DNA from: Nannochloropsis salina CCMP1776
Lineage: Eukaryota > Sar > Eustigmatophyceae > Eustigmatales > Monodopsidaceae
Assembly (NCBI GenBank): GCA_004565275.1
Contig: SDOX01000011.1
Location: 147,881 to 211,880 of the forward strand
Direction: 5' to 3'
DNA length: 64,000 nucleotides
Of the stretch, positions 31,856 through 41,308 are shown in pieces. The first letter of the stretch is position 1, and each line of letters opens with the position of its first letter. The notes under the pieces were generated by a model. The model ran no database searches. It was not told where the DNA came from and worked only from the letters and a program-made list of their open reading frames with translations. The position numbers and the translations under genes are program-made.

Positions 31856-33943
31856 ATGAGCACTTATCATCGCTCTGTCGCTGATGTGCCTGCAGCGGCC
31901 ACATCTTGCCATCCTCCGATCTTCGCTTCGGGCATTAACTTGCCAAGTCCCGCATCTGCCGGCACCACTAGTACTACATCCACGGGAATGAATACAGAGG
32001 TCCACAAAAAAGACGCAAGACAGCATGGAGAGCAACAAGCTAAGGTTGTTCGTTATAGCTGCGACACGGAAGAGAAATTTGCCGAGGATGGGAATGAGAG
32101 CAACCATACCCATAACAAAGAGACGGGGCCCGGGGGGAAAATCAAAGCATCGAACCTTCATGCTCATGCGCCCAGCCTCTCGGCTTCATTTTCTTCATTG
32201 ACAACAAGCTCCACCAGTAGTTTGGGATCCACTACAATCAGTCACAGCAGCTCTGGGCCCCAGGACGAAGACCGGCGGCTGCATAATATGCCGAAGGAGT
32301 TGGCCAGTAAGTGCGTCGAGGCCTTCATCGCCTGGGGCCACGACCATAAGGGAAATCCTTCGGGATATCAGCAGTTTCTTCGGCTCCATCTTCCACTGTA
32401 TCCGGGTATTGATTCGGAAAAGGTTCGTTTATACATGAAAAATATCTGTGCAACGTACCACGAAAGGTACTTGCCTGCTCGGGCTCGCGGTTATACCCAG
32501 GGTTTTCAAGCGTGGTGGGATAAGCGGCCTGGGCGCGGGCGACCCAAAAAGGATGTTCGAATGTCTTCTGCCTATGCTCTGGCTCACCATCTGGATCCAA
32601 CGTTGGCACGAAGTCGAAGCCGTGGCCACGCTTTCGCCGAGAACAATAGGGGCGGTCATGGCGGAGGCCCAGAAGTTCCCAAGCGGCATCGGCGTCGTAA
32701 CCCTACAAAGCGTGCAAAAAGTGCAAAGGCAATGACGACTGGAGGAGAGAGCAGCATGCAGATTGCCGGCGATGAAGAAGTCCATTTTCGAGCTTCCAAC
32801 GGAGAAGTTGCAAACGAAATATACTATTACGGGAGCGACTATGGGGAAGACGGCGACGACCAGGACAGCTTGAAGGGAAAGCGTTGCCATTTCGTTGCGG
32901 GGAAATCAGTGCAGTCTTTTTCAAAGTCGGGACGCGCTGTCCGTCGCCCCACTGATCCTTATTCGCGCGCGGTACAAGAGGAAGCCTCAAAGCGGGCACG
33001 CATAGAAGCCGCTTTAGCCATGATAGAGATGGACACGGGCAAGAATCGATCGAGGGACTGCAATCCACACAGCACAGGGAGGCATACACCATCGCCGCCT
33101 CTTCGTAATCCAAACGTTCAAGCGTCAATCTATCCTGTGCGTCATCAAGGCCGGGCGGCGTTGCGCATTCAATCCCCGGTCCCTCTCAGTGATCACGACG
33201 TGACGGCCATCTTGGCGGACCTCCGTAGCGACAGTCTGGTTGCAAAGACAAAGAGCGGGGACGACCACACTTTTCAATATACTATCGATTCTAGCAGCGC
33301 CAAAGATGTTCACACCGGAGCAAGCTTTCGAGCGTCAGCTGGGCTGACTGCTTCGTGCTTGGCTGCTTCGGCGGATTTACCCCCGCAACAGCACCAATTC
33401 AACACCTCACACGTAGCTTCTTCCGCGCATCAAAAGCCATTCCCCAATCGTCCTACCTATGTATTACCAAGCTTCCAGGCCTTGGCAGGTCTTGTCAACC
33501 TGCGCGGTCCTCAAACACCCTTAATGGGAGCTCCTCCCGGTCAAAGCCTTGCTCCAGCGGAGCCGCGCGCGCCCGCCCGTCCGCGGCATTACTCTCTTCC
33601 CCCCCCTCACCCGCACTCGCATGCCATGGCGGGCCACTTCAACCTCACCACCTCTACCAGTCATCGTGCACGTGTTGCATCGGCCTCTTCCCGTATGAGG
33701 CCTGCGGAATTTTTCGTCTTTTCTGACGGGGGGCAGGTGACTACAAACCAATATCATGCGCCTCCTTCCAACGTCTATGCGTGCAACAGCTCAGGTGGCT
33801 CGCCTCCAGTCCACCTCTTCCACGAATACAACTACCATCCCCACGCGCGCAATCGCTACGTTTCTCAGAATGCTCAGGCTCCATTCAAGCCTGATTCGCT
33901 TCCCACGACTACTTCCACAATTAATGAACGTCGCGACGGATAG
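31856..33943 (+). CDS. AT-hook-containing nuclear protein, otherwise unknown
   Basis: A single exon of 695 aa starting at ATG 31856. The first 130 residues are Ser/Thr-rich and disordered. A compact helical block follows (about residues 145-220: ELASKCVEAFIAWGHDHKG, YQQFLRLHLPLYPG, KVRLYMKNICATYHERYLPA, YTQGFQAWWDKRP). It leads directly into an AT-hook core GRGRPKK and a basic patch (KRHRRRNPTKRAKSAKA), which suggests DNA binding in the nucleus. The remaining 450 residues are low complexity with Ser, Pro and His (SLPPPHPHSHAM). I do not recognise the helical block. A role as transcription factor or chromatin protein is inference. Confidence 0.7.
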   Translation: MSTYHRSVADVPAAATSCHPPIFASGINLPSPASAGTTSTTSTGMNTEVHKKDARQHGEQQAKVVRYSCDTEEKFAEDGNESNHTHNKETGPGGKIKASNLHAHAPSLSASFSSLTTSSTSSLGSTTISHSSSGPQDEDRRLHNMPKELASKCVEAFIAWGHDHKGNPSGYQQFLRLHLPLYPGIDSEKVRLYMKNICATYHERYLPARARGYTQGFQAWWDKRPGRGRPKKDVRMSSAYALAHHLDPTLARSRSRGHAFAENNRGGHGGGPEVPKRHRRRNPTKRAKSAKAMTTGGESSMQIAGDEEVHFRASNGEVANEIYYYGSDYGEDGDDQDSLKGKRCHFVAGKSVQSFSKSGRAVRRPTDPYSRAVQEEASKRARIEAALAMIEMDTGKNRSRDCNPHSTGRHTPSPPLRNPNVQASIYPVRHQGRAALRIQSPVPLSDHDVTAILADLRSDSLVAKTKSGDDHTFQYTIDSSSAKDVHTGASFRASAGLTASCLAASADLPPQQHQFNTSHVASSAHQKPFPNRPTYVLPSFQALAGLVNLRGPQTPLMGAPPGQSLAPAEPRAPARPRHYSLPPPHPHSHAMAGHFNLTTSTSHRARVASASSRMRPAEFFVFSDGGQVTTNQYHAPPSNVYACNSSGGSPPVHLFHEYNYHPHARNRYVSQNAQAPFKPDSLPTTTSTINERRDG

Positions 33944-34723
33944 GTCGTTTGTAAAGGGGTGGCACGAGTGAGAAGAAAGAAAAAAAGAAGAAGGGAAAGT
34001 AGAAGGAAGAGTCCCCAACTCAAAAAGAAGAGATTGAAGACACCAGATTGCAACAATTGTTTCACGCACATATATGACGCAAGGGTTAGTAGAAGCTAAG
34101 TTCATGTAAGTATCACCAGGATCCCCATTTCTGCGGTGTAATGTAGCAGTAGAAGCGAAGATAAGCGAATCAAACTTCGTGCATCATCATGTAAATCTGC
34201 GCGTGTCTAAAGTGACTTCAAAAGACCAGTATTGATTTATGTCATGTTGTCTCTGGACAAGATTTGAGAGCACAATAAAGCCTGATATGAGGATGAAGAG
34301 AGCAATGAGAGCGAAGGACATGTTAACGCTCGTCTATGGCAACGCCATTTCTGACAAAAGAAGGGAGGAAGTAGCCAGTATAGGAGAACAGTGAGCTTTG
34401 GGAAGCTTGACAGAACAGGAGGTCAAAGCATGTGCAACCTGATCAGCCTAGAGCACCGCGTGCCTTGAAGAAAGCAACAGCGCATGCCTCCGGAGCCAAA
34501 AAGTCGCTGTGGCGCCAGGTGCATGGTATAGCGATGGTGCTTGCATAAATGTGAAGAATTCCACCAGCCGCGAGCCCTGAGGCACCAGGCACTTCTTCGT
34601 CAACAATTTGGCTATCAGGAAGACGTCGCTTTTCCATTTACGGTACTTTGTTCCTCTGATCACTCTCGTATCTATTTCGTCAGATGTCCATATCTCCGCT
34701 CTTCCTTCCTCGTTCCACTCATC
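33944..34723. other. convergent 3' spacer
   Basis: 780 bp, moderately A/T-rich, between convergent genes. No gene seen. Confidence 0.55.
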
Positions 34724-36688
34724 CTAAACTCTTTTAGCGTCAACCTCGAAATCTTTTGGGTCGTAAGGCCGTACTTGCAAGTTAACAAAACTCCCCTTCC
34801 GAGGACCAACCTGCTTCCGTACCTCGGCCGTCTTCTTGACTTTCTTTCCTGTCATGACCTTGTCGACGAGCCCCTTTCCACCTTTCCTGTCCTTTCCATG
34901 CGATTCTTTGCTCGATGTCGATGACGTTCCACCCGCTGCCTCCACTTTTTCTTCTCGACCGGGTCCTCCTCCCGCGACGCCTGCCACGCTCTGCAACAAT
35001 TTTTGTTTGCCCTTGTAAGCATTCAAGGCCCGCCGCAGACGCGGTATTTTCATCTCCCCGTTCGGCCAGGTATCGGCTAGGGCCAACAATGTCCTCCGCT
35101 CCTCTTCTTCGTATCTGGGGGCCACCCGGGGAAGCGACCCCCCCGCCTCCACTTGGTCCGCTCCACCCTCTATCCCTTGACCCGCGTACAAGGCCTGAAT
35201 GTTGCAGCGCTCTTTCAAACTCGACAACAACGTGACGATGTAATGCTTCAACTTCGCGTCCAGCGCCACCGACCTGGGCGGGGGCATACCCTGCATGTCC
35301 TTTCCCTGTTCTTTCCCTTCTTCGTGTTCTTCCCCAACTTTGCCCTCCGTTTTACCGCCGGCCGAGCTCCGCTTTAACAGCCTCTGTTTTTTCAACTCGT
35401 AATGTCGCCTGAAGTCATTCAAACTTTTTTCGATTGATGTGTCCAACTCTTTCACACGTGCTAGCGCTGCCTCTGCCAGTCCCTTGCGCCACGCCTTCCG
35501 AATCGATTCCACATTTTGCTCTTTCCCCATTTTGAGGGGGAAAGCCGGCTGTAAGACTGTATCTACATACGAAGAACTCATCCCTTGTTCCCCCGGCTGC
35601 GCACTTCTCCATCTGGGTTCCCCTCCCTTTCGGCGCATGACCACGTCCAAAGCCAAGGCAGCCCCTCGCAAGGACGGAGGCAAACCCTCCGAGTCCTTCT
35701 TCACGGACACCGCGCTACTCCCGTCGTCCTCCAAGGGCAACCAGGTGCTGGGAATACTTTCGGCCGTTCCAGTGTCCGAAGTCTTTGCCTTCTCCCCCTG
35801 TCCTCCCCGGCCCCACTCCGCAACCCGCCCCTTGAATTCACGCAGAGCTGCTCCCTCCATTTCCCGGCCTTTAATTTTCTGACTCTGTTTACTGCTCGTC
35901 GAACCACCTCCTTCGCCGGCAGTCTTCGTGCTCCCAGTGCTGACGACACTCCCCTCGTCCCCCCCGGGGCCCGCCTTCCCTCCCTTGGTCTTCCTCCCTT
36001 TGGCATGGCCCCCACCTTCCCCAATGCCCCCACTGCCCTCCTCTCCCTCCCCCGTCCTCTTCTTCTTTCCCGGCGCGTCCCTTTCCCCCCCACTCTTTCT
36101 CGCCTTCTTCTTCCTCTCCTTCCCTGGGCCTGGCCCCAGGCTAGCTCGTGAGCCGTCCTTGTGACCGATCACCTCCAGGTCGCCCTTATTCACGAAGAAC
36201 CCCGTGTACTTGGTCACCACCGACTGGGCCTCGTGTTGCTTCTCGAACATTTCAAAAAGGGCCGAGTCGTCGATGAAGTCGTCGTCCAGTTCGTACATGT
36301 CCTGTGTGGTGGAGGACAGGGGGGAAGGGGGGGTCGGGGCAGGTCTCCGGACAGCCGTCGTCACATCACATGACGCGGGGATGAAAAACAGGCCACCTTC
36401 GACCACCGCAGGCGCTTTCCATCCCTTCCTCACCCACGTACATCTTGGCGGGTCCTCTTTTTCCTCGACCGCAGTTTTCCTTCCTCGCCCAGGGTCCCGT
36501 CGCCTTTTCCCGGGCTAGGACGAATGCCCCCGTGGACGGAATATTTCTGCTCCAGTTGCGTCAATATATTCCCTGCTCTACCCCAAGGATCATCATCGTC
36601 ATTTTCATAAAAAGGTGGCGGAGAGTGGGATGGACCACCGGAGACGCTCAAGTCGGAGCGTGACTGCTTTTTCTTTTTCACTTTTTTC
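34724..36688 (-). CDS. ubinuclein / Hpc2-type subunit of the HIRA histone chaperone (5' end missing)
   Basis: Ubinuclein binds HIRA and the H3.3-H4 dimer for replication-independent nucleosome assembly. Two exons are clear, complement(36442..36688, 34724..36301), joined in phase 0 (GTACGT donor, CACAG acceptor; 140-bp intron), giving at least 607 aa. The diagnostic Hpc2-related domain spans the start of the larger exon: YELDDDFIDDSALFE then VVTKYTGFFVNKGDLEVIG, close to the human ubinuclein segment. The central helical region (TSIEKSLNDFRRHYELKKQR, KLKHYIVTLLSSLKERCNIQ) fits the ubinuclein middle domain. Long Lys/Gly/Glu-rich linkers surround it. The frame upstream of 36688 has no ATG before a stop, and a GCAG acceptor lies at 36689-36692, so at least one 5' exon remains unlocated. 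Confidence 0.85.
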
Positions 36689-36690
36689 CT

Positions 36691-37538
36691 GCATTGCCCA
36701 GCACAGCCAGAGGTTATGGGGGAGGGTGATGGAGAAGAACATTTTTGATCGAGTTTGCTTCCTGAGATTACATGCCAAAATATCCGTCACATGCCCACTC
36801 TGGTGGACTGTCATCTCTTTGTTCCTCACGGGGGCACTGACCTGTCATCCTCTTCCCCCGCACTGCCGGCTTTCCCGCACAGGAGCGTGCCCAAGCATAT
36901 TTCTGGCTGTTCCAAGTCTGACAATGCAACGCGCACACGGTGTTTTCGTTTTTTGTTCACCATGAAGGCTTGAGTTGAATAGTGGTGCCTATGGGAGTGA
37001 TGGAGGTAGGCATCAGGATTGAGATTGACAGAGGAAGCTTGGCAGCCACAGCGAGCAATCCGACCGTAAAAAGTATTGAAAAAGGACCTTCCGGTGCTTA
37101 AAATGTTCAATCTACTTTAAATAAATCAAAAGAGATTTTTAGGTAAGAAGATAAGCGCAAAAAGACACTGTTCTTTTTTACACATTGGGGTGATAAGGTA
37201 TGTGGCAGGCGACGGGAGGGAGAAGAGCGACGCTTTGGGCACCGGAAAGTATGTTTTTGTTCCTTTCAAACGCAAGCTGACCACCCCACCCACGCATGGA
37301 CGACCCCTTCCCACGATCAGGTCTTCACATCTCTCCTCACCATCGATCTGTTGCGAGCCCTACCGGAACGTCGTGGCCTAGGCGTGTCATTTAACTCTGT
37401 GGACGCAGGGTTCCCCTGAGGCCTTCCTCGCTCAAAGAGCATCTCAGAATCGAGCGAGTCCAGTGTCGAGGATTCCAGTTCCCCTTTGTCTGTAAACTTA
37501 TCCTGTCAAGTCAACTAACTCGTCCCGTTCAGTCAAAG
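36691..37538. promoter_or_regulatory. divergent region, ubinuclein (-) / RER1 (+)
   Basis: It should contain the missing first exon(s) of ubinuclein and the RER1 promoter. The frame at 36829-36743 on the minus strand has an ATG but I could not place a donor. Confidence 0.4.
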
Positions 37539-38538
37539 ATGGAAGCGGGTGGAGAGTCAAGCGTTGTGGAGCAATTTGTTGTCTCTTGGCAAAGGTGCGT
37601 GATCGAATCAAAGCAGGCGTTACCTTCCGTGTCAAAAGGTGGGGAGTCTCCCTTAAACGAAGCAAAGAGAGCGGGAAGGACCCTGGCAGGCTCCGACAGC
37701 GTGAACACGTTTCATCATTGTATGTTTTCTGCTGACTTTGGGTGCCGGTGGTGGGGCCTCCTGAGGCGAAATGCATGCAGGGTACATGCTCTTCCACCAG
37801 ACACTCGTGCCCGCAAGTAATGTCAAACAGGTCCTAATGACCTGTGGATATTGTGGTAGATGATTCGCATGTTGGATTCCTGTAGTTGGAGCCTCTGCAT
37901 GTAGTGCCGACCCGAGAGTGTCGGCATGTCCACGCATTGATGGGGTATTCCCAGAGCCCTCCAACTTCTTTCGCGGCGGCTGAAGCGTTCTCTCAACGCA
38001 CAACTGCCTTGAATAACAACTCGCCCCTTTCCATTTCTCTGACAGGAAATGGCAGCACATACTGGACCAATCGACCGTCCATGTGGGCCTTCGATGGGTC
38101 ATCTTCGCGGCGATGCTCACGCTCTACGCCTTGCGGGTCTTCTACATCAACGGATGGTTCATCGTCACCTACGGACTTGGCATCTATCTTCTCAACAATT
38201 TCATCGGCTTCCTCTCACCACAAATGGATCCAGAATCGGAAGGCCCGTTGCTCCCTACGCAGGAGTCGGAGGAATACCGCCCCTTTGCCCGCCGTTTGCC
38301 CGAATTTAAATTTTGGTACCAGTGCGCCAAGGCGACGTGGATCGCGTTTACCATGACTTTTTTTGAATTTTTCGACGTGCCTGTATACTGGCCCATTCTT
38401 CTCCTGTATTTCGTAAGCCTCTTCATCTTGACGATGAAGAGGCAGATCCGGCATATGATCAAGCATCGCTACGTGCCGTGGAGTAATTCCAAGGCTCGGT
38501 ATGCGGGGGCGGGGGAGAAGAGAGCAACGCCACGGTGA
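37539..38538 (+). CDS. RER1: RER1, Golgi-to-ER retrieval receptor
   Basis: A four-span cis-Golgi sorting receptor that returns ER membrane proteins via COPI. Two exons, 37539..37594 and 38046..38538, are joined inside an Arg codon (GTGCGT donor, GACAG acceptor), giving 182 aa against about 190 usually. The family signature runs the length of exon 2: QHILDQSTVHVGLRW, VTYGLGIYLLNNFIGFLSPQ, EYRPFARRLPEFKFWYQ, TFFEFFDVPVYWPILLLYF, LTMKRQIRHMIKHRYVPW. Exon 1 carries only the acidic N-terminus MEAGGESSVVEQFVVSWQR. The 451-bp intron separates them. The basic C-terminal tail ends GEKRATPR. Confidence 0.95.
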
Positions 38539-39180
38539 TCGGCTGGCCCAGGGGGGAGGGCTAGGAAGGACAGGAGGGAAGGGCATGAATGTACCATAGA
38601 GGGCCCGGGGTATAGAGGGGCCATGGCGGCGAAGCCAGGCCGCGCGAGTGAGGCGTGGCCTTCTCCCTATCTCCTTGCCTGTGTGCCAGCGGAAAGACCT
38701 TAGTCGACTCTCAAGATTGAGGCCAGCAATATCTGTCTGGGAGATTGCTTTGAAAGGGCGCATCCGAAGGGGAGAGCCACGGAAGAGCACCAAGGGATGG
38801 ATGGAAGACGCACTGCCGTGTTCACGATGTGGAAAAGATGGGGAAGGTGGCACATACTCCACAGGGTCTCGGTGGCCGGGGTGGCCGCCACGGGATAAAA
38901 CGAGGGGCGTAAAACAGGGAGAAAACGAGAAAGGAAGGCGAGGAGATGGTCGAACGCCAGGCTTGCAGCTTTCAAAGAACCATACCACAAAGTGCGCTGC
39001 AAGTCGTCATCTCAACCCCACGCTGGTGCACACAACGCCAAAAATGTTTTAAATTTATTGATTGAGGGCCCACGATACCCCGATCCCTAGGACTGCTCAT
39101 GAGACGAGCTCACCAGCTTGAACGTCGTGGGTGCCCTGCGGTCTCTTGACTTTTGCCCCCTTACTTTTTCTCCAGCACGC
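38539..39180. other. convergent 3' spacer
   Basis: 642 bp between RER1 (+) and the SGNH hydrolase (-). No gene or repeat seen. Confidence 0.55.
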
Positions 39181-40377
39181 CTAGTACGCATTGAAAATCA
39201 CGCTGCTCTTACTGCTGTACAAAGGCACAGTACCGCCCTCTCCTTTCTCCCCCCTGCCCTCGGCTTCGTCCAAGTACAGCGACCGTAAGCTCTCCCACCC
39301 CGGGGCCTGCGTCTCCAAATTGATGGGATCCAGCCAGGGGAAATGGTGCTTGATACTGTCCCTCACCGCTTCAAAGGCCCTTCTGTTACCCTTCTCATTC
39401 AGGTGCAAGCCGTCCGAGAGAAAGCTGGCGTAGGTCTCGTCTTGAGACATTCCCTCCCCTCCCACCGCCTCCTCAATCTGGACCCCAAACGAGGCGTGTA
39501 TGTCCACTACCGGGACTTTCATGGCCTGCCCCACCTCTCGAGCTGCCAGGGCGTAGGAAGCAGTGCGCGCGAAGGACCGGTCGAGGAGGGAGGTTGGGCA
39601 CGACGAGCGGAGTAAGGCGAGCCATTTCCCTTCGTGCAAAGGGGGGGGAGTTACGAGGAGGATGGCCACCTGGTAGGGAAGAGCAGAGGGGGTTCGAGAT
39701 CAGTAGGGAGTGGTATAAACACAGACGTTGGCCTCCATGGAAAAAGAGTCTGGGCCTTATATATTAGGGACGTAGTCGTTGGATACACGCAAACACCGTG
39801 AGTCAGGCCTCGTCGCTCCCTCCGTCCCGGATTCCTCCCGACGTACTTGACGATCACGCCGACCCAAGCCCTTGAAAAACCGGACCATTTTCTCCAAATT
39901 TTCCTTGTATTTCCACAGGGGCACGTGCTGCCGTGAGCTTTCTACTGTAGCATCGTTGGCACCAAGCCAAATCGTCACCAATACAGGTGGTCTCCGTCTG
40001 AACATACGGGAAAAGAGGTCCACCAACATCCGAGACAACCAGTCTGTGTTGTACCCGCTGAAACCTCGATTTAAAACGTCCGCTTTCCGGCAATAAAAAT
40101 CCTCCAACCGACCCACCCACCCCACGTGTTCGGGACTGTGCCCTCCCTGTGTGATACTGTCTCCAAAGCAGACGATCACTGGCCGGCGCCCTCCATTGCT
40201 ACGCCGGGAGTCTATGTAGCGTTGTACCCTCCGCCAGGACCGGGAAGTCATGTTCGCGATAAGCGTGCCCAATGCAAATGAGCCCAAAGTAATAAGCAAG
40301 AGGGAGGAGCGACGGATTGATATGTAGGACGTGGGAGGGACAGCAATGGCGCTTCTGCTGCTCATGCTGCTTGCCAT
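39181..40377 (-). CDS. membrane-anchored SGNH/GDSL hydrolase (IAH1-like)
   Basis: A serine esterase of the SGNH superfamily, closest by motif layout to isoamyl acetate-hydrolysing esterase. Two exons, complement(39847..40377, 39181..39669), phase 0 (GTACGT donor, CCAG acceptor; 177-bp intron), give 339 aa. Block I with the nucleophile is VIVCFGDSITQGG; block II Gly is NRGFSGYNTDW; block III Asn is VTIWLGANDA; block V with Asp and His is FLSDGLHLNEKGNRRAF. An N-terminal hydrophobic segment (LLLITLGSFALGTLIA, about residues 27-42) after a short Ser/Arg-rich start suggests a type II anchor rather than a cytosolic enzyme like yeast IAH1. The 60-residue C-terminal tail is extra. Substrate unknown. 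Confidence 0.88.
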
Positions 40378-41308
40378 TATCAGCCAACTTCAAGTGAGAA
40401 GTGGTTCTCAGCCACTGAGAAAGACTCCCACTCAAAGGTGTAGGAGTTGAATATTGTTGCCCAGGACCAATATTTCTACGTGCGGGGAACGAGAGATAAG
40501 ACAGTGTCGATATGGGGCAGCTATATTTGTCATGAAACCGCGCGCCTGCGCCTGTCCTCGCGACATCGTCGCCATTATCGCATACGTCGCCGTTTGCGGG
40601 GGGAGGTTACACCTACAATTCAAAGAAATATCGATCCCTCTTGAAGTAGTGTCATGTCTTTCGGCGTACAACATCTTTCTTGGAAAGTATTGTGCTACTA
40701 TGTGTCCCCCGATTGCCTGGACATCGCCTTTTGTGCGTGCTCAGCCACTGAATTCATGTGGTCATGAAAGCATAGCGGACAGGGATACCTGTGTTTATAT
40801 GGAGTGCGTATCGCATGTGGAGATGCAAGAAGCTTGCCGGTAATGAGATGCCAGCGGACGATTATTCCATATTATAGCATTCTGAGATGCTCGGAGATGA
40901 TCATGCAAAGCTACAAATCTGGTCTGCTGCGTGAAGTCGCTTGAACAACTAGGACTGTAGACTTGTAGAGGACTTTGTAATGTGTAACACACAAGCAAGA
41001 AGTTTCCGTCCCCGCTTTCTTCTTTTTTGAAGACTTACAGCCGACAGAAGTTCTTTCAAAAATTAAAATCCTGCCGTCGTGCCCCCAAAGGGCATGACCC
41101 TCTCACAGCTCGCAGAGAAAGACTGAAGACAGAAACACAAAAAGTAAAATGGAGAAGCCTTACACTTTCACATAAAAAATTAAAAAAACATCACACCGTA
41201 CATGAGGACGGATATGGAGAGCATACGGATACATGTTTCATTTGAGGCCTTAAAAAAGCGTGTTTCGAATACATTGAATGCATGAGTTCCCGGTCAAAAG
41301 CGCCGCTA
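40378..41308. other. intergenic region
   Basis: 931 bp between two minus-strand genes, A/T-rich from 40850 to 41300. No gene seen. Confidence 0.5.
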
